Assembly: GCA_021229015.1 (NCBI GenBank)
Contig: CM037781.1
Span: 35,322,759-35,386,758, forward strand
DNA from: Solen grandis
Lineage: Eukaryota; Mollusca; Bivalvia; Adapedonta; Solenidae
DNA length: 64,000 bases
Direction: 5' to 3'
A program made the position numbers and the translations under genes. Positions within the stretch are counted from its first letter, which is position 1. Every line of letters begins with the position of its first letter. The notes below the pieces were generated by a model. It was given only the letters and a program-made list of their open reading frames with translations. It was not told where the DNA came from and made no database searches. Positions 43,474 through 55,500 of this stretch are shown here, piece by piece.

Positions 43474-43536
43474 GACCCTGACAGAGGGATGGAAGGCTGT
43501 AGGGACAAGCATGGAGACAGAGGCTGATCTACACAA
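43474..43536 (+). CDS. NOSTRIN: NOSTRIN exon (F-BAR), most upstream recognised
   Basis: Acceptor GTATCTTGTAG, donor CACAA|GTAGGT; 20 full codons, exit phase 2. It encodes TLTEGWKAVGTSMETEADLH, matching the F-BAR segment before the conserved His of this family. It starts with one base completing a codon of an upstream exon that is not in the assembled window. Confidence 0.88.
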
Positions 43537-46500
43537 GTAGGTGGTCAGCCATATGGCTGTACATCTGAATTAACCCTTTCCCTCATAGAGGAAACCATGA
43601 AAAGACCTATGCGAACAGCATAAAACCAGATCAGCCTGCGAGTAACTCGCAGGCTGATCAGGTTTTATGCTGTTCGCTGCTCCTCAGTGGTCTGGAAATG
43701 CTGATTTTGTAATCAAATTTGGTAAGGTTTATCTGTGGTTTTCTGCAGATCAGGCTTTATGTGGTACCTATTGAGTGCGTCAAAATGAGTCTATATGAGG
43801 GAAAGGGTTAAAAACAAGTTAAACAAGAGTTCATAATAGGATTCTGAAAACTGAATGTCCTTGTCAGAGATTTGCCAGAATGTTGGAGTCCTGTCATATA
43901 TCTGTATAAAGGCAGCTCATGAGAGCAGGAGTCCTTTCCCCGAAAATTTGGAGATCTGGGATTCCAAATTTGGAGTTAGTGATAATTGTGTAAACTGTAT
44001 AGATATCTTGCACATTGTTTGGTCCTGTCACATTTTGTGTTTTAGGAAAAGTTAAATATCTTATTCTTGTCAAGGTGTTGTTGGGGGTACACAACATCCT
44101 CAGTGATAGCTCTAGTATTTCATTTATGTCAAATCTTTACAACTCCTACTGACCATTTGAGCTGATCCTGGGTTGGACCAGTACTTGGTGGCTCGGAAAG
44201 CCTTGAAATAATATTGTTCGATAATTATTAAGCATCATTTCGCCACTAAGTATTTAAGTATGTCTTGCAAATTCAAGCAAAGTGATAGATTGACAGTAAT
44301 TGCTTTCTGCTTAAAATGCTTTACTATTATAGTTAAACATTTTGACATTGTGATAATTTGTTTAAAGGGATGGAGATTTACCAGTAAAGAATACCAGTAT
44401 GTCTGTTAAGTTATAGAGTTTGTCTGCTTTGTTTTCTACAGGAACCTAGCCACTTCACTGCTGGAGGACATTGCCAAGCCCCTCAAACAGTTGGTAGACA
44501 GTCAACACAAGGCCAGGAAACCTGTGAGTAATGAACTATTTGGTGGTATGGTACCAGATAGTGTGATGCATGTTTAATTGATCCTTTGTTTGAAGGGGAG
44601 ATAAAATACTTTTTCTAGTATATAAAGGGAAGTTAAAATTAAGCCCCTTTTTTAACCATTCTTGCAGGAACTGTCTGATCAGGGTTTCCTCTGTTTGCTT
44701 ATACACAATTGTAGTTCAGATTCCACAGTTGGCAAGGCAAAGGCAACTCCATTGTTTCATATACCATTTGTAAATTTTACCTGAATATTCATGAGGTAAA
44801 TGGTTAATAAGTAAACTCACAGTAAACGTAACGTTAGGGAATCACGTGAGCTTGAGAATATTCCTAGGTATTTTTAGAAGACTAGCATGTGTCAGTCTTA
44901 CAGATCATAAATCAATGGAAAAGTTTATAGAGTCTGGCCCTTTTCTTCTATTTAATTTACCTATCACCAAATTCTTTCTATCCATGTCCTAAAGATTTTT
45001 TTTTTTTTTTTTTTTTTTTATGAAAGAATTAAATTGAAATGCATGTGAAAGGTTTCCAGACGTGTGTGTGTTCTTATTGGATTAGAAGCTTTGCATATAA
45101 CTTAGGAGGCATATCTGCAATTGCTCCATCTTAGAATTTCAGTTCTTTGTCTCGAGGGATAAGAGCAAAACTGGGCTCTTATATAAATATATGCACTAAG
45201 CCTAGTTTCACTCTCACCCCTCGGTCTGTCCTCACTCTGTTGCCTCTTAATCAGTCTAAATTATTATTTTGGATCACCAAATATATTTTCTATCAATTTC
45301 TTTAATTAGTCTACCTGTTTCTGACACACGCAACATTTTGTTTAAATGTTCATTATAAAAGTAACTATTGGCTTAAAAGTCACTTCACATCTTCAGTTTT
45401 TAGTTCAACTATTCGGAGAATATGAGAGCTATTGCAGTCACCCTTGCATCAGCGTTGGTGTTGGCGTTGCAGCTTTTTGGTTTAACTCAAAACACTACAT
45501 ATTCCTAAGGGAATTAAAATACAATATTTATAAATATGAAACATTTATGAAACATTTATATATTTATGAAACAGAGTGTTATTTATAAATATTGTATTCT
45601 TGGTTTAAGTTTTGCATGCAAGAAACTTTCAAGCTTACATCTCAATAAGCATTCATGGTAATGACTTAAAACTTTATGAATATGTTCACGGGCATAAACC
45701 AACCAAGGTAGATAACTCTTGACAGAATTAAATACAAATTATGGCCCCTTATTAGTTCATCTGTTTTGAAGAAAAAGTCAAGCTATTATGATCATTGTGT
45801 CGTTGTGGTTGTCATCACTGTTGGCTTTGTGCAAAAACTTGAATGTAACCCATAACTCAAACACCTTTAAAGGTACCAACACAAAACTTGGAATACTTTA
45901 TAATCATGACAAGGCCCAGTTGTAATACAAGGGGCATTATTCTGAATTATTATTTCAGGGCTATGCCCCTTTTTAACTTAGAATTTTAATCAAAATTGCC
46001 TATTAAGTAGAAAACTATGAAAGGTATCAACACGAAACTAAGAAGACATGATAATCATGACAAGGCGCAGTTCTATATCTTTGGAGTTATGCCCCTTTTC
46101 AACTTAGAATTTTGGTTAAAATTGCTTATAAAGTAGAATGTCTTGAAAACTATGAAAGGTATCAACACTCAAAAAGGTATTATTCAAAGCAATTACATTT
46201 CTTCTATATTCTATACACACAAGATATATATATACACACAATAATGTTATTCTTTGATTTCAGATTGAAAACACGGTAGATAAAGCTCTTAAATCCCTCA
46301 CAGACAGACGGACAGAAGAGAACAAGGTATGTCCTTACAGTAGAACAGAATAGACTGCATATTTGCATATTTACTTGATAAGTTTTATTTGATATCAGTT
46401 CTTACAGTTTAAACTAAACACTCTCAACGATTTCTTGGTTTGATCAGTACTTTGCATGTAGGAATGTCAGGGACCTCTGTGGCCGAGAGGGTAAAGTTGC

Positions 46501-49500
46501 TGACTTTATCACTCACTCAGCCCCTCACCGCATGGGTTTGAATCCAGGCAGGGTCATTCAGATTTTCATGTGAGGAAGCCTTCCAGCAGGCTTGCGATAG
46601 GTCGGTGGTTCTACCCGGATGCCTCTGTGCATTCGGGGTCTTCCTCCACCTGTAATTAGCTGGACGTCGCTATATGACTGAAATGCTGTCAAAGCGATGG
46701 TAAACTCAAATATTCAAGTCTAGGAATGTCATGGAAATTCCTTGCTCCCAGTGATGTTTGAAGCAGTCAAATCTTTGAATCTGCAGTCTTGTATGTTACC
46801 AGTGGACCACAGTAAACCATTTCACTCTGAAATGAAACGTTAACTTAAATAACAAATGGGCACTCTCCCCCAACATCTTAACTTCATGCTGGCGTAACAG
46901 TCCACACTGTATTTAGTAGTGTTGTAAAGGTGACACAAAGGGATCACTTCTTCATCTATCTGTCTGTCCATCTTTTGTACCTTGTCACACTTTTTCTGTT
47001 ATGCTTCTTTCAGCAGGTGACACATGTGTTCTAAAGAACACTTTTTGTATAATGTGAAAAAGTCTACTTCTTATATTTGTAGGCCAAGAAAAACACATAT
47101 GATTGTGCGAAAAGTCATGAAAAAACTGAAGAAGCTAAACCAGGGAAAAATAAAACAGAAAAAGATATTAACAAAGTAAGTAAACTCTCTGTCGTTCCAA
47201 GATCTCTGTTTGCAGTCTTTTCATGTGCAATTAAATTCTTAATGTATGTGTGAATGTGTCACAAGTAGATTTAGTCTAGAAGAGCTCAAGGAACTTGTAT
47301 CTCAATATTATATCATTCATTCTTTGTAATGGTTTTCTACATAGTTTATGCCTAGTGAAATGAATAAGAAATGATATCAAAACTATAAAGAAAGAATGTC
47401 TCATCCCATAATTGAGAATCTGTTCTGGGAATTTCAAAGACATAAGATAAAGAAAGAAATAGAAAAATATGAAAAAAACATAATATATTGCTATGAAAAT
47501 AATGTACCACCTGTTGATTTTTAGACATTTTTACAATCTGTATTAAAAGCCTCCTGTAGTAAGCAGCCAACCTCTTAAACAGCCAGCTTTGTATTTCCAG
47601 AAAAAGACGTTTTGTTGTATTAGTATATACAGTAAAACCTGTACACAAACTTCACTCAAAAGAATTTAATAACTGGACTTTATCTTGAGGTGGCTATTAT
47701 TCAGTAGTTAGATTTTCTATAACCTCAGTGCTGGAAATTTAGTCACCGACCTTTGGCCACAGAATGGCTGAAATGAAAGGTGACCATTGATACATGTACA
47801 GGTCTGATTGTTCTTGACCATTTTTTCTCCTTCTTTTGACTGGCCTCTTGAGACAGGTCTGATCACTTGTGTATTTGTAGACGGAGAAGAAGCAGCGGCA
47901 GGTATTGGACGCCCTTAGGAAGGCGGACAAGAATTATTGCGAGTGTTGTGAGAAGAGTGAGGTTGCTAGACAGGAGTGGGACATCTCGGTCAGCAAGGTA
48001 CGTTGTCATGGTGATCCCGTAATGGTGATTTATGATGTTACCCATATAAAATGGTGTCATGCCCCAAGATATTTTATCTTTTTTTTTTTTTTTAATTGTG
48101 AGTTGAAAAAAGACAAGTTATTTTTATTTGAAAGTCATGTAAACTGGTAAAACAATGATGACACTAATGAAATGGCATATTTTTTACTTACTCTAAAGCA
48201 ATACAAATTTACGCTTATTATTACTCTTTTTATTTTCAGGCCAGTCAACAGTTACAGGTGTTAGAGGAGGAGCGAATATCTAAGATGAATGACTACCTGA
48301 CACAATACAGCAGTCATTTATCAGTACTTGGTCCACGGTTAACTCAGGTAAGACCAGATGCATATTGATAAATGTACTGTATTGATAAATATTGTATAAA
48401 TGTTTAGGGTGCCTGGATAGCGTAGTGGTAACATGCTCCGCTTCTCACCAGTGTGTCCCTGGTTCCATTCCTGGTCACATACGTTAGATGGTATATTGGT
48501 TGCTCATCTAGACACTCTGGTTTCCTCCCACAATTATGACTACATATGCTGCCATCAAAGCCATCGATATTGATTAATATAAATTGTTAGAGCTTGTTTC
48601 GTAATCAGTGTAAAATAAATAAGTCTGTCTGCATTTTATACCATCACTTCACATTTTAAAGACAGTGCACTATATTTGAAACCAGCACATGGTCCTGTTC
48701 TGTCATCAGATCTTGTCATGTCACATGTTGCAAAAAATCCAATATCTTAGAAAAAAAAAACTTTGTGGAACAACAATTTTGCACACATATGTATCAGTGA
48801 CTGGGGATAGAAGGGGCCCTTTGCCTTTTTAACAGAAAATGTCACGTGGAAATATTCTATGATGTCAATTTAAAAAAAAATGTCACATAGATTTTGGTGG
48901 AAAATTTGAATTCCATGACAAATGTCATATGGAAAAAACACATCTATATCTAATGTTCTTCAATAGTTCTGGCTCCTTTCTACTTCAGAAATATGTCAAT
49001 AGGACTATGTATTTGCTATTATGACTCACAGGAAATGTGGCTGGGTTATTCATCATTTTAATTGATGACAGTAATTAGATTTAGGAATCTAGAGAGGATA
49101 TTTGCTTGTTTCGAATGGGTATAGAATACAGTTTAATTTATCAGGAATGCATAGAAAATTGTATCACTATAGGATGAGATATATTCCATTCAAAGCAAAA
49201 AGATGTACTTATTATTCACTGTCGACAACTACCAATTTTCCAAGGGTTTATTGGCAGTACTGGTTACCATTGTTCTATTTCAAAATTGCCAATATTGCAG
49301 TTGTACTTCATACCAGTAATGTCTGGCCCCATATTAAGTGGTGCCTATCTTGGGTCATAAGGGGGAAAAGTTGTGTCTTCAAAGATATGCAGGTGACCTG
49401 TGAGAAGCAGTCAAGTGTCTACTTTGGAAAGAAACTGGCTCATCTGATTATTTTTGTGTCACCTACTGTAAGCACATAGGGATCACTTTTCTGTCATCTG

Positions 49501-52500
49501 TCTGTCCATCACACTTTTTCCGTCAGGCTTCAGCAGGTGACACATGTGTTCCAGAGAACACCCTTGTTTAATTATCAAAAAGATTTTGGTGTTTCAATTT
49601 TTCTAATTAATTGGTAAAAGATTTTTGTGTGTCACTTGCTGTAAGCAGAGGTGACACAGTGATCCTTTCTTCATGGTCTGTCACACTTTATCTGTGAGGC
49701 TTCATCAGATGACAGTTGTGTTCCAAACAACACTCTTGTTTATTCATTTCCACCACTAGAATTTGATGACAGTACTGTTCTGTTACAGAGTTGTGATACA
49801 CTACACAGGTCTGTGTTGGCTGTAAATGTTACCAGTGATATCACTAATGCGGCCAAACAAAGGGGCAGTGGGCAATATACACCAGAACAAATACTCATAG
49901 ACTGCTATGTAAGTACACTTAATTCTCAGATTAATATGTAAGTACACTGAATTGTCATAGACTGAATAGTCATAGACTGCTATGTAAGTACACTGAATAG
50001 TCAAAGCCCACTGCTATGTAAGTACACTGAATAGTCAAATACCACTGCTATGTAAGTACACTGAATAGTTATAAACTGCTATGTAAGTACTCTGAATAGT
50101 TATAGACTGCTATGTAAGTACACTGAATAGTCATAGACTGCTATGTAAGTACACTGAATAGTCAAATAGCACTGCTATGTAAGTACACTGAATAGTTATA
50201 GACTGCTATGTAAGTACACTGAATAGTCATAGACTGCTATGTAAGTACACTGAATAGTTATAGACTGCTATGTAAGTACACTGAATAGTCATAGACTTCC
50301 ATTTGAATACACCAGTATTGACAGATTTCCATATAAAATACTTAAATGTCAAATTACAGGCAGAAGATAAACAGTTTACAATGAAGGCAGACCGACGGAA
50401 AGCAGCATTACAGCATTACCTTTGGCATCTTAAACAGTCTATAGAGAGAGAACAGAAGGGCAAGGAAGGTAAGTGGTTGGGGCTTAGTTTCTCTTTAATT
50501 CATTTTCCTCAGACATGCAGCATTTAGCCATACCAAATTTGCTAAAACGGTATAAAAAATATATCTTTCTTGCTTGGTGCGAAGCACTTGAGGGTTTTTG
50601 CAGAACTTGTTGTTTACCAGTGTCATGTCTGGAGAATGATGTCACAGTACTAGATTTGTGTCAGTCCTCAAATGACTGAATTACTGTTGGTGAGACATTA
50701 AACCCAAACTGACACTTTGGTTGATATTAATTGTCTCAGGTGAACATTCTGTTCATTCACTCATGCTGGGATCCAATATTTATTTTATTGTTAAAAAAAA
50801 AATAGAATTCACCATCTAACCTGTCCAGATCTTCATCAGTTATTGACACAAGACAGTGTTTCTTGTTAGGAGTCATTGGTAAAAGTGCAGCAATTTTTGT
50901 TTTGGTAAAATTGTTGTTTGGTTATATTACAAGTGCTGGAAGTTGCTGATTTCAAAGCATTTAATTAAGAACTTAAAAAGACAAAGATTTGGGTTATCCT
51001 AAAAAGTCTGTATTTAGACGTAGTGGAGATTATATTCATTGTGCAGGAGGGTTAAATTACAGATGTTTTATGACGGGTATATTGAAGTTTTGTAAAGGAA
51101 AAATAATCCAATAATGATGTATTCTGGTTTCTGTACAGGTGTGGAGAAGTTACTAGGGGTATATGATGGTCAGCCAAGCTTTGCAGACCCGGAGGCCAAG
51201 GAGGAAGCTCACCAGAAGTTGAGACAGGTGAGTTGCACTTCTATACTGTACTCATGCTTTGGTAGACTAAGCATTCAATCCCCCCCCCCTTCTAGTTTGC
51301 CCAGTGCATTCAGGATAACCTGAATGCATCCGAAATTAATTTCTATTTGTTAGTACCATCTATTTAACGACGCCGTCTTTGTGTTCCGACATTGTCTTCT
51401 AGCAGAGACTTAATTGTCAAAATTTCAGCGATAATTGTTCAAAGGACAGCTCAAACAATTAATTATGTGAAAACTATTTTTATGTGTTGTAAGAGAAATG
51501 GATCTGAAAATTTAAGTCATTTAAAATAAAATTTAACAAAGTGAAATTGGGGCCATATACAAATCCCACACCTCCAGTTGCTTCCTATTGTATCCCATTT
51601 TACAAAAAGATCAATATATTTTCATATTGTTGGATGAAGGTGGTGAAGACGATTCAGCAATTCAATGATAGCTCTTGTTTGTGTGTATTTAGGTGACGTT
51701 CATGACCAATTTCCTGGAAGCAAACCATTTCAAAATGGCAGCATACCTTGCAGAGTTAGATCGGACCAACAAGCCCTCTCACAAATTTGGAAAGTACATT
51801 GAGCAGACGAGGGATAAACAGGTAAGACAAAGATTTAAACTTAAGTCTTTTTCGTTGATTGGGAAGCAACTTCTGCTATACTACCTTATACTAATACCTT
51901 GGAACGGTTCCTGGATTTTATTTTATGCCACCTGGTGAAATACTGGGTTCTATCTGTGAGATAAAATCCATATCTCACAGTGTGGGTGATACAAATCTTA
52001 CACAAAATAGTAGACGTGGACATATAAGGTTAAAAAGGTTAAGACGTTTTTTTGTTGTTTGATTAAATTAATTCAAAAAGGGGTATCGCAAATGCCATTC
52101 AGAATCAATTTACAAACTTTTTTAGCTTGACTATTTGAAGAATAAGTACTATAATGCTACTCACCGTCCCCGGTGGCAGAGTGGTTAGAGCGTCCGCCTT
52201 GGGTGCTGGAGGTTGTGGGTTTGATCCCCGGCCGAGACATACCAAAGTTGTAAAAAATGGTACTGTTATAGCTCCCTTGCTTGCCGCATAGTTGCAGGAC
52301 TGGTTGGCTCAGTGTCAGGATAATGTGACTGGGTGTAGTATCATGCCACATGTCTACTGCGCAATACTGCAGTGTGACAGCACTATATCAGTCTCAAGTA
52401 GACATCGTCTCCAACAAACAAACAAAAAGAGCTACTCTAATCACTCAAGTTTTTTTTTCTCATTTTTTTTTTTTTTTACTGAATTTTGAGGTTTTGATTT

Positions 52501-55500
52501 GAAACTTGAAATACTTGTGTATGACCATCACATCTACCAGAAGGCAAGAGAACATAAATATGTCAATGATTTTGATAAATTATGCTTCTTTTCTGACCTA
52601 GAATCTCAGTAATGTTTTTAATATCACTACTTTTTTTCACTGAGCCATTTGAGACCTGAATCCCTGGTTTACCTTTTGAAAATACAAATATATTCTTGTT
52701 CTGCCTTTTACTGCAAAAGATTTGTTTTATTGGCAAGCACTAAAATTGTTGAGTGTGCTGTCTTACAGACAGCTCTTGTTGGTTCAACATAGACAAAAGG
52801 CAAACCAATTCTGCATATATGCATTAAGTTGGCCCTAGTATAAATCAGACAATTTCAACGTTGATAATTCTTCACTGACAGGGCATGAACGTCAGCATAT
52901 TAAAACTTCCGGTACATATCGCCACTGAGTCGACAGGCTATGATGTCACCAACGTTACAATAGGGGCACTTGCAAGCGATGAACCCTTCAGTAAGTAGAT
53001 TGTACTTTATTTTGTTTAGAGTTTGGCTGTAAACTTGTAAGGTTTCTTCCATTATTTCAAAAACAGGCATTGCAGGGTTTTCGATGACGCATAAAATTGT
53101 GCGTTTTAATGCAAAATTATCTGAAATGACCCCCACGGTGAATGCTAGTGCGCTGTCAATGACGCATTTTCAAAACCAGGGTCTAAGTATAAGACACATT
53201 CCTTTGATATCAAATAGCTGTCAGTTTAAACCTACTATATCTGATTCCTTTATTCTGGAAACAACATGTAACGTTCCAGATGCTTGTTCATTTTATTTTT
53301 TCTTCTTCGCTCTGAATAACAGATCAAGATATGGGACTTTCCGTTTCTTAAAATAGAACCCGGACTGCCGGCATTGCATAAAACGATGACCTCACGTCGT
53401 TGTTGTCCCGAATATTAGGCTGTCCGTTTATGTGCATGGAAGCATGTTTTTATTTATGAAAACTAGACTTACTTGGGTTTTTTTCTCACCATATAACGCC
53501 CTTTTATATATTTGGATAAATTTTATCACAGAAAAATTCTCCCTTTATAAATTAGTCTGATGTTCCAATACGTTTTGTACAACTTAGTCCTGGGGCCGCC
53601 ATGGCCGAGCGGTTACAGTTGTGGACTACAAATCTCTCAGCCCCTCACCGCTGTGGGTTCGAATCCCGGTAGGGACTTCGGATTTTTCATGTGAGGAAGC
53701 CTTCCAGCTGGCTTGCGGTAGGTCAGTGGTTCTACCCGTGTACCTCTGTGTACTCGGGGTCTTCCTCCACCTGTAATTAGCTGGACGTCGCTATATGATT
53801 GAAATACTATCGCAGCGACGGTAAACCCCAATACAACAACAACAACAACTTAGTCCTAACCAATGATGGATAGTTGTTGCATAGCAACATTAATCAGATC
53901 ATCGCAAATGCCGCAACAATGACACAGCAGAATCTTAAGTTTTTCTTTTCAAAAGAGAACTTGCAATGCCGATCGTCCTGAACTAAACAGTTATATTACT
54001 TTATTTTATTTTCCAAGGTTTCCATTTACACAGGTTTTATATAACAGACACAGTGCAGGTATAAAGTTTTATTATTATTTTTACCTAGCTGCAAGCATGT
54101 CCCCCTAAAATTTCAAATGACCCCTAAATCAAATATTCGAGGGGACACATGTCCCCAAAATGAAAATGTATATATCAAACCCTGGGCATTGCTTATTTGC
54201 ATAATTACTGCAGCAGATTTAAATGTATTGTATCACTCCGCACAACAACAGATATAATGTGATACAGAAGTGAGGTCATGACCTCATCAGGTATATGCTG
54301 CAGACAGTCTCTCATTGCCATGAGTGCTTTGATTTGTTTTTGACATGATCTCCACGTATTTTGAGCATTTGCCCATAATAACACGATTGTGGGTTTTATA
54401 CTCAGCCACAACATACCAAAGTAGTTAAAATTGTCCACTTTTTGCTCATCACGTAAGGATAGTTAAAGAACTGGTTGGCACAGTGTCAGGATAATATGAG
54501 TGCATGTGGTATCATGCCTCTTGTCTAAATAAATTGATACCGCGGTGAGTTGACACTATATCCGTCTCATGTAGACAAAAGTTCCAAAATGACACACAAG
54601 GTGAAACACAACCAACCAGACAAACAAGGCAACTTCTTGAAATTTTTTTAGTAGATTTGTATAAAGCCAGACTAGCCCACACGTCATTTTAAGTCATATA
54701 AGACTTTCACTTTGGTATATTTCAAAGAGTGAGAGCGAAACTAGGTAAGTGCATATATTTATATAAGCACTTAGCCTAGTTTTGCACTCACCCCTAAATT
54801 TTTGCTCATAGTTTCTGATTATATTGCTAAGAATCTGTTTTTAGCACTGAAAGATTTTCCCCTCAGAAAACCTGGTGTGTTTCATCACTTGGTCATTTAT
54901 TTACAAATCCATTGTGACCGCTATTCCAGTATTCAACTGCTATGAACACCTGTTGATTATGTTTCAGTCGATGATGATTTTGACGATGATACCGGAAGTC
55001 CGGAACCTCAGAACTACCGTGTGATAGGGCGATGCAAGGTCCTGTTTGACTACCAGGCCGATCAGGCAGATGAACTGGCTATCTCATGTGGTGAGTTGTC
55101 AGCCATTTATCAAGTTAAAACTCAGGATACTGTCTAGTGTAATCAGTGTTAGACCATCGCACTCAATAAACGTAACACACTCTGCACCCTTGTAATATCA
55201 TAGAGTAATAGTATAGAGTGTAAACAGGGTACAAACTCACAACCGTTAAAAGTTTACATCAGTTACCACAAATTGTATTAATCACTATTGATGGCTCTGG
55301 TGGTGGTGTACGTGGTCATTATTGTGGAAGGAAACCAGAGAACCCCGAGAAAACCCACGTGTCTGGACGGGCGACCACTATACCCTCTCACGTACATGAC
55401 CAGGAATTGAACCCGGGACGCTTTGGTGAGGAGCGAGGCACATTACCAGTACGCTATCCAGGCACAACTGTTAGCTTATGTGAGGTGAGGTACGTGGTTC

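Noticed and set aside
49102..49479. 125-codon open frame in a NOSTRIN intron
   Set aside because: No recognisable domain, no splice or promoter context, and its end runs into an H4 repeat.
49909..50300. CRISPR-like regular spacing
   Set aside because: Units are contiguous tandem repeats without unique spacers, in an animal intron.
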